A stretch of 55,497 nt of DNA, taken from NCBI GenBank assembly GCA_000708835.1, contig DF237443.1:15699-71195 (forward strand), in the 5' to 3' direction. The translations under genes and the position numbers were made by a program. This document shows, piece after piece, positions 24,522 through 37,103 of the stretch; position 1 is the stretch's first letter; each line of letters begins with the position of its first letter. The notes under the pieces are model-generated. The model was not told the origin of the DNA. It did no database searches and saw only the letters and a program-made list of their open reading frames with translations. Origin of the DNA: Klebsormidium nitens. Taxonomy: Eukaryota; Streptophyta; Klebsormidiophyceae; Klebsormidiales; Klebsormidiaceae.

Positions 24522-26542
24522 CTTTCACTGCTGTAAGTGCCCCAGTTTAGGCCCCTATTGCCCCATGTTGTCGTGCTTGCTCAGGAGGGTGCTTGGTGCG
24601 CACAAGGGGTGGGCATCCGCCGCTAATGATGCCAATGGGGTCCAGCCTCCTTTCAACCAGCAGAAACTGACTATATCATGAAGAATAGTGCTCTAGCGAT
24701 GCAAACACGCGCCAGTCCAGCAGTGACTACTTGAAAAGGTTTTCACTGGTCTCTAAGCCCATCTTCAAGGTCCGAGTCCAGGTCTTCAGTCTTCGGGCAC
24801 GGGCAGCTCATAGAAAAGAGCCCCTCTGCGGCTCTTGTTGACGCAGAGCTCACTCTATCATTGGAATTTAGCCTCAAAAGTGCACGTCTCAAAACTCACA
24901 AAACATACATACATACATACTTCTCTTACAAGGCCGTTCACCAACAGAGTCTCTGGCTGGCAGGTCCAAATGCCCAATCAGCGCCCCTTGCGGACGTCAC
25001 GAGCAAGATGGAGCTACCTAACCTTTCCTCCCTAGGCCCCTAGCTGACTCCCAAGTCCCGAAGCCTGCATGAGCGGTTCCCAGAGGCAGAGCACCATGCG
25101 CAGATTGAGCAGGGGGAGGCCCACAAAGATCTCCATCATGCGAAAATGATCTCCCCCGAGTTCAACTCTCATTGCACGCCGCACCGCCGCCCGGGACGCG
25201 TGGCGCTCGCTCAACACTGGTCAAATCTGTGTGAACGGCGATATGCGGCCTGGATGCCCTTCATTGGAAGCCCACCAAATCTGAGCGTATCAACGTGACG
25301 TCGGTTCTTGTACCGTAGTATAGTCACGGTACCGTTCACAGCGCGGCCGCAGGAGCTGGCAGCAACTAGATATCGGAGTACCTAGGCTAAGTAGTAGATA
25401 ACGGTGTTATCTATCTCAACACTGAATGCCATTACCGCACAACTTCAAGAAGACTGACCCGGATTGCCACCGACTGCAGATGGGGCTTTTTGGGGGCCTT
25501 CTCTCTCTGTCAGTGTCGGGTCCGACACTGTCAGGCTTTGACTCTGCAGAACGGCGCTGATTCTCGAAGAAGTTGCAGCTGAGCATCATGCCCATGGCTG
25601 CCTCCGCCAGCTCTACGAAAGTTCTGGGTCTGCCGCAATGTGGACAGGTTGGGGATCGAGTGGAGCAGACGGACAGGATAGAGACTGGGGGCCGTTCCAT
25701 CTTTACGCAGGCTCAGCAGAAGTCTCTCAGGTTCCGTCCGGTCTGCATACGTGTTGGTGAGCTCCCACTTCTTGTCCGTCATGCCATATAGTGCCCGCCT
25801 CATACTGTGCTGGAGGTCAGATGTGGTTCAGGCTGATTGAGGACAATTCATGCACTGGCAGGTTGGTTGGTAGGACAACTTACACTCAGTCTGGACTTTA
25901 ATATCATTTGGGCAACAGTGGTACTTGTCCTGAGCTTGAGCAAACACAATGAGGTGTGTGTGGCCCGTCTTATGGGGTGCTTGGCTAGTCTCCTTCTTAC
26001 ATGGTTCGGAGAATTGCCAATGCCACTAACGGTGACATTGGGATCAAGCACACTTGGTGCTGGATTGCGTAGGGTTGTGGGCAGAGGAAGAAGCTGCCCC
26101 ATAGCGTCGCTTAGCTTTGCTCTTGACAAGAAGCGGTAGCCTGGTGACTTTGCCCAGTAATGCGTGGTCCTTCGCTGACCCATCCGCTGCACACACAGGC
26201 TCGCGCGCTTTTACCAGTCGTGGACGACAAGTTGAGGGAGGTCCTCAGATAAGGTGCCAGGTGGGTGCTTCTGCGCAGTCCCACCTTGAAGAGCAGCCGC
26301 TCCAATCGAGCATGTCGCTTGCATCTAACTCCCAAATGTTTTCTCCGACTTGGAGTTACAAAGCCAGGTTTAAAACAGGGCTCCATTATGACCACTTTTA
26401 GGGCTGCAGCTGTGCACAATGATGGGAGGAGTTTGCAATCCTCTGATTCGTCACCGGCCAGCATAGTCCCGGCCCAGCATAGTCCCCGCCCGTTGAGTTG
26501 TCCTGCGCCAAATTGTCATACAATGCATTACATGCCGTGCAG
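24522..26542. promoter_or_regulatory. Divergent region between histidine kinase and BSD2
   Basis: About 2 kb containing the promoters of both genes and, probably, the unresolved first exon of BSD2. It holds a short (CATA)n microsatellite near 24904-24920. A minus-strand frame at 25416-25803 (with CPHCGRPRTF and a nearby hydrophobic stretch) has some coding character but I cannot assign it. Confidence 0.4.
25416..25803 (-). CDS. Possible small gene or exon, unrecognised
   Basis: Two overlapping minus-strand frames: one from an ATG at 25803 beginning MRRALYGMTDKKWELT, and one containing PTCPHCGRPRTFVELAEAAM. The CxxC pair and amphipathic stretch look protein-like, but no second CxxC, no family match and no supporting splice chain could be found. 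It could be a short gene, an exon or chance. Confidence 0.2.
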
Positions 26543-27575
26543 GCTGCTCAATCGGAGGGCTCTTCTTCGCCCTCTGAAACCACCACCCCAAACCGTTCGT
26601 TGCTTTGCCAAAATTGTGATGGGAATGGTGAGTCGGTCCGCTTTTCCCCCCCTTCCCTTCATGCAATGCATGCTCTGCATGATCACCAGGTTTGTTGCCT
26701 GGGCTGGGGCTTGGACACCATCCATGGAGCTCATTGTCCGGTAGCTCATGGCATTCATCACAGATTAATACCCAATTGGATGAAAGGTTGAAGCTGTGGT
26801 TGAAAGTGGTTAAGGAACACTAGGTGAAGTCCTGTTTCGCAGGCCTTCAGCGGACGGGGCCGCAATCATTGCACCGGCAGCCCCTCCTGTGTGCTTTTCT
26901 GCCCCAGCACTTGCTCTTCTACACAGGCGTGCTTCCCTGTATGGGGCTACCGGATGCTTCCAGGTGGCCAGCCTGCTGCACTCTGGTTCTTCCTCATGCC
27001 GTGTATGGCTGCTGAGTGACGTGGTTGCCTGTAGGAGCGGTGCCGTGTGGCCAATGCAAGGGCACCGGCGTGAACCAGGAGGACAAGTTTGACGGGCGAT
27101 TCAAGGCCGGCCAGACGTGCTGGTTGTGCAGGTGAGCCCGGGCCAGCGTCACCAGCAGCGACAGCTCCATGGACGAAGGCGTTGGGCAGGCTTGCCAGAG
27201 CATTGTTATTGTCGCCAGTTGCTTCTTTTCTGATCCTCCCCCAACATTGCAGCACGCCAAACATTAAGGACCATGTTAGAATGTTGGGGTGTGCGAACCC
27301 GGCCTTAGCGGACGTTGCACTCTTAACAGGGCATTTATGACAAACTGCAAAACAGTAAGGGCAGGCTAATCAAAACTTATGTCATCAAATGAGCTTCTCG
27401 TTTGGTGGTATTATTTTGCTCATGGTCTGCTTGACAAGGGATGGGCAGTAACCTTGGATATGCAATACTCAGATTGTGGTTTCTGTGCTTCTGCAGGGGA
27501 AAGAGGCAGATGCTGTGTGGAGAGTGCAATGGAGCAGGCTTCGTTGGGGGTTTCATGAGCACGCAAAGCGACTGA
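26543..27575 (+). CDS. BSD2: BSD2-type DnaJ zinc-finger chaperone, plastid; N-terminus unresolved
   Basis: Three exons fit in phase: 26543-26627, 27035-27131 and 27497-27575 (TGA). They spell the four-CxxC zinc domain of BSD2: CQNCDGNG, CGQCKGTG, CWLCRGK and CGECNGAG, followed by the family ending FVGGFMSTQSD. BSD2 holds Rubisco large subunits during assembly in the chloroplast stroma (family knowledge). The first visible exon begins after an acceptor (TGCAG) and no ATG is in frame, so an upstream exon with the transit peptide is missing; it should lie in 26.1-26.5 kb. The exon ends with a strong GTGAGT donor. A TGTAA motif, the usual green-algal polyadenylation signal, lies at 27631-27635, about 55 bases after the stop. 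Confidence 0.88.
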
Positions 27576-27630
27576 CCGGGGCGGGGCTCGCACCTGTTAT
27601 AGAAGTGGTGTTGCTTTTACAATATCTGCT

Positions 27631-27635
27631 TGTAA
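27631..27635 (+). terminator. TGTAA polyadenylation signal of BSD2
   Basis: TGTAA (within TGTAAATAA) lies about 55 bases past the BSD2 stop. TGTAA is the commonest green-algal poly(A) signal. It is a pentamer, so chance occurrence is possible. Confidence 0.45.
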
Positions 27636-28144
27636 ATAACTTGGTGATTTGTTTGGTCGTTTTTGGCGCACATATTCCTGTGCTCAAGTATCAATTTAGT
27701 TGCGTGCAGGCTTTATCTAATGCAAATGGAAGTGGGTATGCTCATGGCCATTCAAACAAACGGGGTTTTTGACTTCTTCAAACTTGTTGATGTACAGAAC
27801 GTTGGTGCATGAAACCTTCTCATGCACCTGTTCTCTTGATCGCGATATCAAGTGTTCTGCATCACGTGATGCATGCGATCATACGTTAAATGCACACAAG
27901 CATGCAACAGATAGAAGTGCGGCCGCACAGCCATGTTGAAGCGCACATGAGCACATGCATTGATGTTATAGAGGCCAGACTTTCCATCTTAGCCGGCTTC
28001 CAAGAGCTCACATCGCAGTTGCCAGAATCTCACGAGACAGACTCGTCGGAAAGCGCTGGTGCAAACTTGCCGTCAAAAGATGTCGACCCCTCACCCTGCG
28101 AGCCAGTGGCACACTGGACAGAGTGTCTGCAAGAAGGTTTTGTA
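27636..28144. other. Convergent 3' region between BSD2 and MCRS1-like gene
   Basis: About 500 bases with no gene visible; 3' UTRs of both neighbours are expected here. Confidence 0.5.
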
Positions 28145-31100
28145 TCAGAGGTCCGCCGGCATTCGGCTGAGCACCTTCGCCACGAGTTTGCTGTTGATCT
28201 CGAAGACAAGCCGCAGGCCGCCTATTTCTAAAAGGCACTTGTTCTCGAGCTTTTCTCGGCTGCCTGCTTCCACAGGCCGATTATTCACCTAGCAAGACAA
28301 TCAGAAGGAGGGAGATCAGCGCACGGCCATTTGAATCAGGAGAATCCGGATACTCTCGGAGTAGGAAAGTCCGTAAGTAAGGTGCAGCGGTGTTCTGACA
28401 GCCACCTTTCTTGCAAGCAGCCAGGGCGGCAGAAATCGAACTCCTTTATGGGGGTCACAGCCCGTAGTTTCTCTCTCCTGCTGGCAGTCAGAGATGGATT
28501 GCCAATCCGTAAAGAACTTTCCAATCGCAAGCAAGCCGTTCAAATCTGCTGGATCCTTTGCCAACTTTCCATACCGGACATTTGACCAGAGCTGTGGACG
28601 ACCATGCTGTTTGGCCGATCGCAGCTGCCCAGTCCGCCAGCTTTTGCCCCGGGCTTAGAGCACGGTACCCAGTAAAAAGAAGAAACTGAAATTTGCCACA
28701 CTTGACTGCCACCCTGAACTCAACAGGACCCTAAGACGTTCTACCCAAGCCCGCCCGAAACCCCGCCAAAACCCCACCAAACTTTCTCGGTTCCCCTCTG
28801 CCTTTCAGCCACTGTACGAATCGTGCCGACGGTTACATGCCTTGCTTGAAGTAAGTATGAGACTCCGGATAATTGTGCTGCTTGTCACGGACAACCAGCA
28901 CTAACTGTCTGCAAATCCGGCTCTGAATTCCGCCGCCACATTCGCAGCCCCTCTGTTAGTGGCGCGCGTGCGCGTTTACCTGGAACTCCCGCTTGCCCAG
29001 GTTCTTGATGTACCAGTTGCCGTCCTTCTTGAGCTTGATGCTGGCCTGCTTGCGCGACACCTTGGTGGCGGCACCCTCCACCGCCAGGTCCACATCCACC
29101 GCCGCCTCCACCGTCGACCGCCCCACCAAGATCTGCACACGCGCGCCCAGCGTAACCGCATCAGGAACCGGTGGCGCAAGGGATCTCCACTCCGCTGACA
29201 AGCAGCGATTGTAGGAAATGCTGCGATAGGAAGCCTGGGCTGCACAAAGCGGGAGGGCAGCCAGCACGGCGGGCGGGCTACCAGAAGACACGCAGTCTCC
29301 AACACAGAAGTAAAGAGGCCGTGCCAAATCCCACCACCCTCCGTAATCCGTCCCCTGCTTCCGATCTTGGCGTAGACACTGGCCTGGCGGCACAATGCAT
29401 GCATGCTCACCTCAGAATCTCGGATGAGGTAGCGCAGGCGGCGGCCATAGAGCACTGCGAGAGCGCGCTCGCGGGTGAGCTGGCGGCAGGTGGCGGAGTC
29501 CGCCAGCTGCTCGAGGCGCAGCATGGCCTTGCGGTGCTTGCCCTGCAGCCGCCGCGCATGCCGCCGCGCTGCGTCGCCCGTCTCGTCGTCCGGCTCCAGG
29601 TCGCAGTCGAGCACCAGCGCCTCCACGTCCGAGAAGTACAGCTGCAACCACGACCGCCAAAACGAATGTCAATAACCTCGACCGTTTCGAGAAAGATTGG
29701 GCGATCACGATAGAGAGAGGCAGCCCCTCTTCGCCCCTTGTTGCTCGTTGGTTCCGCCCTCGCACAGCGGCACTCCCTTGACAAAAGGAACCTCAGAGGG
29801 CGAGTGTCGGGGGCTTTCAAGATCACCACTCTGGAACAGTACGAAACGCCTGAGCATCCATTCTGATGCTGGCGTGCTCCTCGTCACTGCCTGGCCCTTC
29901 ATCGGCAAAAACGCAACAGATCAGCCCGAGGTCCCAGCACCACCTGTGTGGCGGCGTGAAAAGATTCTCCGGGCAAGCGTGCTCCGCTTACCGGCTCCTC
30001 CTCGCTGTTCCACGCGTCGTCTTCCGACCCCGCCTTCCCTGCCGCCTCCCGCCCCGCCTCCTCGCCGGGGGCCCGTCCGTCCTCTCCAGTGTCCGCAGGC
30101 TGCCTCCCCCCGGGCCCGGGCCCTAGCGGCCTTTCTGCATCGACGCTAGCGGTGCGCGCCAGCTGCCGGTCCCTGAAGCGCGCGATGTCCCCGGGTTCGC
30201 TGCGCGTGTCCTCCTCCATCAGCTGCAGCTGCTGCGCCAGGGGTGGCAGCGCCGTGCGTGCGTGGGGGGCCAGGGCGGGGCTGCTGCTCGGCCGGGCGGC
30301 CTCCCCGAGCGCCACCAGGTGCCGGCTGGCGGAAGTCCCCGGGGGTGCCAGCAGCGCAGCCGAGGGCAAGGGCAGGAAATCGAGCTCCTCGGTAGCGTCA
30401 GCTCCCGGGAGCGGGGTGAAGGTGGGGGAGGGCCCCGTGCCGCGCCCAAAGTTGAAGAGAGGCGACGGTGCAGGGCGCTTCTTCTCGTTGGGACTCCAGG
30501 GGACGAGCGCGTCGAGGTCCGGCAGCAGGTCCGGGCCAGGGGGCGCCGCCTGAGGGCCCAGCCGCGGGGTGCTCCAGGGGGACGACTTGCGGGGCGGGGC
30601 CAGCCGGAAGTCGCCGGGAGGGGCAGTACCGTCCGCGGAGTGGCCGGCTCTTTCAGAAACCTGCGCACCCGCTGCATCCTGGTCCTCCTGTGGGGGTCCT
30701 GCTTCCGATGGCGCGACTTGTTCCCGACCATGGCCCTCTTCCACCTCCTCACTCAACTCAGCAACCTTCCCCTCCTTCCGCCTAGTCTTCATGTCCTCCC
30801 CGTCCTGCCCTCTGGAGCTGGCGTCCCCTGCTTCTGTCGACGGCGCCTGTGCCCTGTCTGCGGTGCTGGCATGGGCGGCCCCCTCCCTCTCGTGCGCTGC
30901 GCTGTCGCTCAGCCCGAATGAGAGCTCCGGCCCCGACCGCTCTCCCCCTGATGACGGCACCTCTAGCAGGCCGTCCTGCAGCTTCCGCCCGTCACCTCCT
31001 CGCCCCTGCGCCCCTGTGCCCCCTTCCCCTTCCCTCGCGTCCTGCTCAGCAGCCTCCATCCCTGCCCCGTCAGCAGCTGCCGCGGGGCTCGCCTTCCCCC

Positions 31101-33213
31101 CCTCCTGCCGACGGCGCTCCTCCGTAGCTGCGCCCCCCCCTGCGCCTGAGCTGCCCGCTGCCTCCCAGGGCTGCTCCGCCCCGCTGTCGTGCGCTGCGGC
31201 GGTATCAAGGGTGTCCTCATCACACATGTCACCTGAGGAAGGAGGCAGCAACGCAGTGTCAGAGGGTGAACCTGCAGCAGCTTGTCCGCAACTACACCAA
31301 ACCAGCTTGGCAACATATTACGGACGGTGCTGCTTATCAACGGTTCACATTTTTACTTCAGACACCCGTTCAACGATCTGAGACCTTAAAACTAGGAGCA
31401 TTTACGCCAGCACGTTTTTGGGCTTCTTGCGCGCTTTTACTCGGCTTCTTTGCGCGTGGCGGCGCTTGCCTGTGAGCACGCTGAACATCTCTTGGAGCAT
31501 GTCCCGCTCGATGCCCGCTCCGCCCTGCTCCCCCGCCCCCAGGCTCAGCCCGTTCCCCAGCATGGCCCCCGCCTCGCCCCACGCTGGCACGCCCAGGCCA
31601 TCGCCCAGGCACCCTGCGCCCGTCACCAGCTCCTTCCCGGCTCCTGCAAACCCATTGCTCCTCCCCACCACTGCTTGTTGGCCCCCAGCCAAGCTCGGCC
31701 CGCTCCCCCAGACGCTGCCCCCCTCCGCGTCCTGCCCCTCCCCCTCCCCTTCATGATGCACCACCAGCAGATCGTACGCCGGCGCTGCCGGTGCCCCCTG
31801 TCCCGTTCCCCCCTTCCCCCGCTCCCGCCCTTGCCCGCTCCTGCTGGGCGCCTCCTTGCCCGGTTGTTTGCCGCGGCCGTGCTGTGCCTGGTGGTATCCC
31901 AGCAGTTCCTTCCTCTTGCGCATGCGCGTCGCCTGCTCGTCCTCAATCTCGGCCTCCCAGCTGCGGCTGCCCCCCAGCCGGCTGCGCCCGCCCCCCCGGA
32001 TGCGCTCCTCAAACGCCTCCAGGTTGGCCAGCAGCGGCTCCTCCAGGCCGTTGAGGCTGTTCATGTCCTGCGGCGTGGGCATCCCCGGGTCCGCCAGGCC
32101 CACGCTCATGTCGTCGTCGTCCGCGTACAGGTCCCCAAACGTGGGGTCTAGCAGCAACCGCCGCCGGCGCTCAGCCGCATCCTTCCGGGCTCGCTTGCGA
32201 GCGCGTCCATACTGCAATCGCAGGCCGCCCTGCGCTGGGGAGCCGTCTGAGCGCTGCACCTCCGCAGACGGAAAGGACGGGACGCTGCTCTGCAGAAGCG
32301 AGGGGGGCAGCAGCAAGGTTTCCAATCAGCATTTACGAAGCTCGTGTGTCACAATGACTTTGGACGGAATAGCTTTTGAACGGAAGCTATTCCTTGGGGG
32401 ACGGGCCGGTGGCACGTGCTTCATAGACTGCACACGGTCTCTGGCACTTTGGGGCGTCAATTGAAGCCTACCGCCAGCTCGGCTCGCCCCGGTTTATTCT
32501 CTTCAGGTATTGCTTGTCGGGAGACGCAGACACGTGCCCTTAATTGAAGCAATTCCGCAGCCAACAATCTGACCAGCGCTTGCACTCTCCACTAGATGCA
32601 GGAGGCAGTCTGGTCCATGGCGTGCGGGGGGGGCCCCTCTCCGGGCTGGCTCACCAGAGTCCCCAAGACAGCTGCCTGGCCGCAGGCTGCCAGCATCCTG
32701 CGCGAGGCGTCCAGTGCCAGCCCTGGGTCCGTGAGCAGGGTCCGCCAGCGCTCCTCCAGCTCGGGCAGGCTGAAACGCCGACTCAGGTCCATGGCCCCCC
32801 GCGCCAGGGCCTCCAGGGCATAACCAGCCTGCCCAATGAAGAAAGCAGCGACATGAGGGGTGGGCCATCAACGCTTCGTCCTCCATTCGCCTCATGACAT
32901 GAACCAGGCACAGCTGCGTATGTCCACTTAGAAGTGGCATATATGTCCCTATCGGAGGCTGACTTTGGAAAGTGCGAACTCCCAGAGATGACATGAGAAT
33001 GGGCCCCAGCGTCTACCGTTGAACATTCGCAGATTGGCTTCAACGGGGCAGCGCAGATAGCTGTCCTTGAGATCCAATCTTTATAATTCAAAGGCAAAAT
33101 GGGCCCACCTCCATCGACTTCATGAGAATGAGGTCGTCTCGTGCTGTCCATTCTGTATGACCAGACATGCCTAGCTGTTTCTGAGAAGGGCTGCCCTTGA
33201 GTGCCTGCTTCAT
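28145..33213 (-). CDS. MCRS1: Microspherule protein 1 homologue with N-terminal MCRS domain and C-terminal FHA domain
   Basis: Seven exons in phase: 33109-33213, 32655-32828, 31470-32289, 29992-31232, 29411-29641, 28980-29132 and 28145-28288 (TGA), 955 residues. The N-terminus (EWTARDDLILMKSME, then LEALARGAMDLSRRF and ELEERWRTLLTDP) is the MCRS N-terminal SANT-like domain. The middle is low-complexity, rich in Gly, Pro, Ser and Glu. The C-terminus has YFSDVEALVLDCDL, RALAVLYGRRLRYLI and a complete FHA domain (VGRSTVEAAVDVDL, KVSRKQASIKL, YIKNLGKREFQVN), very like Arabidopsis EMB1967. MCRS1 is a nuclear subunit of INO80- and NSL-type chromatin complexes; FHA domains bind phosphothreonine. The 31470-to-31232 join needs a GC donor (CACAG|GCAAGC); otherwise the frame ends at a TAA near 31402. 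The start could be an upstream exon, since an acceptor lies at 33228. Confidence 0.87.
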
Positions 33214-33227
33214 GGGGGGCAGGAAGC

Positions 33228-34430
33228 CTGCAAAATGAAGTGTCGTCGACTCATTTAGCAGAGGTTACTTAAAGGTGCTCTCCGAAAGGCCGTTCAAATT
33301 ACTAGCCATGTAACTTCTGAATTTCAAAAATGCCGTGTTCCTGGACCACCGCACGAATCCTGCTGACACAGTCAATGAGCTGATCAAAGTTACAGCACGA
33401 GCACAGGTGCCAGAATGACAGATTGCCCCTTAATTAGAAGCAAGGGGTGATTCAGCCCTTAACCGATCAAAGAGGACTGTCTGAAGGCGAAAAGCTCTCT
33501 AAGAACAGTCTGGGTAGCCTGATCTGAGCTGCACTCACAATGCCAATCAGAGAACAAGTCTTACAGCGCCAACCTCAGGATATTGCAAATTGCATTGAGG
33601 CAGGGATGTAGACAGGACGCAGAAGCCAGGCCTTACCCAAAGGCTGGCTACTGTCTGGTGTCAGCTAATCGGGTTCAACCAACCAGCGACTGTATGCCAA
33701 CCAAGCACCCCGTCAGACCTGAAACTCAAATGCTTGAAGCTACGGCAGACAGGTCTGTTGCCCTTCCAGCAAACTTCAAATGCCACTTTCTGCACAGCTT
33801 GGTGTAACACATCCAGAAGCACACGGCTCAGCTCCTGAAATGGCCTTTAAAATCTCAAGTCTAGCTCCTCCTACGAGGACAAGTTGCAACTAGGTATGCT
33901 AGCCTGCGGGGGCATGAGATGGCCTTGCAATGACACGGCCCTTGCCGCAAGTTGCCGGCCCTGCGAAAGAGTTGATTGAGAAACAGGGGCGCAAACAGGG
34001 GCGCAACACTGCAACAAATGCAATGCAGCGGGCCTGGCTGTGCAGCTGCTGCTACCTAGGTCTTTTTCAATGCAGGACGTGCTCACTTCAAGTTGGAGTC
34101 TAACCATGGTAAACCTTTTATACATTTTAACCGTTCAAGAATATGATCTGCGATTCTGCAGGTTGCCGATGGGCCATGTGTAGGCATGGAGCATTCGGGT
34201 CAAGATTCGGGGTTTGGGGGTGAACCCTGTTTCTGGGAACAGCAGCTCGCGAGGTGGATTCGAAGGTGTCCAGAGCTTTGTCGTTGACACAGACAGTGAA
34301 GGCGGCCCAGGGCCATAGCACCCCATCTCCTGCTCATGCAAGCTCAATCAAATCAACTCCAATCCTCGAGACTTAGAGGTTAGCACAGCGTTTTACTTGA
34401 CGCTTCTGCTGTGCTGCGGCTTGTCTGGCC
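33228..34430. promoter_or_regulatory. Divergent intergenic region between MCRS1-like gene and TFIIS
   Basis: About 1.2 kb, AT-richer than the exons, expected to contain both promoters and possibly a 5' non-coding exon of the MCRS1-like gene. No specific element recognised. Confidence 0.45.
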
Positions 34431-36293
34431 ATGAGTGGTGCGGGTGCAGAGGTGGTCCGCCTTTTTGAGAAGGCCAGCACCGCAGCAAATGCTGCTGGAG
34501 CTGGGGACAGCCTGGTTGCAAGCGAAGAGAGCAGGGCGGCAGATGCCCTGCAGCAGCTGCAGAAGGTGGGTGACAGCCCAGTGGATGCGAGACTCTAGCT
34601 GCATATCCCTTAAAGGACACTTCAATGTTGACTGGTTGTCGTTAAGGAGTACTGTTCCTCGTGGCAAGCTTAATATTCTTTCTTGGAAGAGTGAATTGCT
34701 CTCTTTTCGTGGAAAAAAGCAAGGACATCATGTCGAATTCGTGCGCGGAGAGGGTGGGTGACGTTGTTCCTGACGGGATTCCTGAAGATCTTGGCTTCCG
34801 GAGTGTACTGTTATATCACACAGGTTATCATAAAGTGGTTGGCTTCAAACGACTTGCTAACAAAGCCTTGTTGGCCACAAAAGACTCGCTAACAAAGCTT
34901 CGTTGCCCCACATTCCTTTTTACTCTTCTTAAGGTGGAGTATTCCCAGTTTATGTGTGCGATGCGTGCTGTGGCCCTTTCCAGCTAGATCCCTCAATTGA
35001 CTGCATCGATCAAAGAGAGCCCGGATCCAGTGATCGCTCATGAAGGTTCCAACATGTAGAAAGAATTGAGCACTGGCTGAACACACTTAATGATGTAGAG
35101 TCACTTTGCTTGAGGGTGCTGTTCTTCAAGTTTAAACAGTATCTCGCAGCTCATTAAGTGGACCCCCTCATCAGGACTGGTTGCCCCTTTGTGCCAGGTG
35201 TCCATCAGCACTGCTGTCCTGGTGGAGACACAGGTGGCCAAGAAGGTGCGCCGCCTGATCAAGCACCCCAGCCGCAAGATCAGCGCCGCGGCGCAGGCCC
35301 TGTTAGACACCTGGAAAAAGGCAGTGGTCGCAGAGGGACCTGCCAAGTCAGCCGCCACTCCGCAGGTACCAAATGATGCTCCTGACAGGGCGCAGCCAAA
35401 TACAAACGAGGGCAATTCGGTTGGGAAGCCCATGGGGTCAGCCACCGACGCAGGAGCCCTCCCTGAGGGGGAGTTGGCGGAACCCCCCTCTCCTTCTGGA
35501 GCAGCCGCGGAGACGCCAATGAGTCGAGCCGTGTCACGGGAGGAGGTGGAGGCAGCACTGGCCGGCGTAGAGGTGATCGGGGTTGAGCTGCGGGACAAAC
35601 TGCGCGGCAACATTGTGGAGGCGCTCATGATGGCGCAGGTGGATGCCAGGACGTGCGCGTGCAACGCAGTGGCGGTGGGCACGGCGGTGGAGGCGGAGCT
35701 CTACAAGCAGTTTGTGAAAGACGCGCGCGACATGAGCCTCTACAAGGCCAAGTACCGCTCCATCCATTTCAACCTCAAGGACAAGAATAACCCGGATCTC
35801 CGGAATAGGTCAGTTACGCTGCAGGGCCCTCGGGGCACAACTCCAGTGGTTATCTGAGCTCTTTGGTCTGCCCACGTCTCTACGATGAGAAACGACCTGA
35901 AGAGCGTATTACTTTAATATCGTCCTCAAGTGATTGGCTCAAAGAATCTGACCTTCCTTTGCATGGGCGGTTGAATCCGGTTGATTGACATAACATTTGG
36001 TATGTGTGCGCAGAGTTTTGACCGGCGGTGTGAGTCCAGCCCGTCTGATGACCATGACGGCAGAGGAGATGGCGAGCGACGAGAAGAAATACCAGATCAA
36101 GCTGATTCGAGACAAGGCCATGTTTGAGGCGGACCGGTCCATGAAGAACGTGGCCAGCACCGACCAATTCAAGTGCGGCAGGTGCAAGCAGCGCAAGTGT
36201 ACCTACTTCCAGATGCAGACGCGGAGTGCGGATGAACCCATGACAACGTTTGTAACATGTACAGTATGTCAAAAACGGTGGAAGTTCTGTTGA
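34431..36293 (+). CDS. TFIIS: Transcription elongation factor TFIIS
   Basis: Three exons: 34431-34565, 35198-35808 and 36014-36293 (TGA), 341 residues. The N-terminal domain I (VLVETQVAKKVRRLIKHPS, LLDTWKKAV) binds elongation complexes. A Ser/Pro-rich linker follows, then domain II (LRGNIVEALMMAQ, ELYKQFVKDARD, YRSIHFNLKDKNNPDLR) and domain III, a C4 zinc ribbon (CGRC about 303, CTVC about 331) with the acidic hairpin R-S-A-D-E-P-M that enters the RNA polymerase II active site to trigger transcript cleavage. All key residues are present, so it should be functional. Start chosen at the first ATG with a clean domain I; the following intron is about 630 bases. Confidence 0.95.
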
Positions 36294-37103
36294 GTAGGTA
36301 TGGGGCAATGAGGACTTCTGCTCGTCTGGCAGCCGTAACGGGACATGACAATCATTCCTTGTTGAAGACAGAACACGATCCTGATTGTTGATCACCCATA
36401 CGCAAAGCGTACAATACATTCATTGGTTCCTTCTGGCCCCTTTGGTCGGACATGACGCGTTTGAACCTTGCGTTGACTCCATATACAGCAGCGTAGTGAG
36501 TTGTAAGTTGTAACACCCACAGATCTCTAGAGATATTAGTTACCTTTGACAGGTCATATACATGCATGGTCGTGATCACATTGATCCAAGCTTGCTCTCT
36601 GTCATAGCATGCACGTTTAACTTAATGAATAACCGGATGGCCTTCTAAATGGTATAATCCATATCAACAAATGTATATTTATGATGTATTTCGGCAAACA
36701 TTCTCGAACCAGCTCCTACGCAGTGATGCTGGTCGATCGTGCACACTGTATGTATTTAGAGCCTGCTCGAGCACCAAATCTATTTGGCAAGCACTTGCCA
36801 AGTAGGCCCGCTCATGAACCTAAGAGTCAAAGCAAGCCTGCAGCGCCCGGTGCATCCCTAAAAAAAATTGGCTAGAGAACCGACAGCTAGGATGAGTGAA
36901 CTGTGGCTGCCACCAACGATGGGTAGTGGCCATGGCCATGAAGCCTGAAGAACCATGGAACACTGCGGACTGCCACAAGTACTTGAACAGAGGCTATTGC
37001 GTTTGGGCCATGACATGACACCAAGACGTTCGCATGTGTGTCAGCACCATGTCATCCCAGGTTTCAATTGTGCCCCTCTGCTCTCTCCGATCTGCACTCG
37101 CGT
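36294..37103. other. Convergent intergenic region, no gene seen
   Basis: About 800 bases between TFIIS and the next minus-strand gene. TGTAA motifs near 36500 could serve TFIIS polyadenylation. Nothing else recognised. Confidence 0.45.

Noticed and set aside
26843-26975. Extra BSD2 exon after an acceptor at 26842
   Set aside because: One frame can be joined in phase, but the exon ending at 26627 joins 27035 directly and restores the CxxCxGxG spacing without it.
31402-31470. MCRS1-like N-terminal half ending as its own gene at the TAA near 31402
   Set aside because: Plant homologues carry both the MCRS and FHA domains, and a GC-AG intron joins them in frame; kept as an alternative only.
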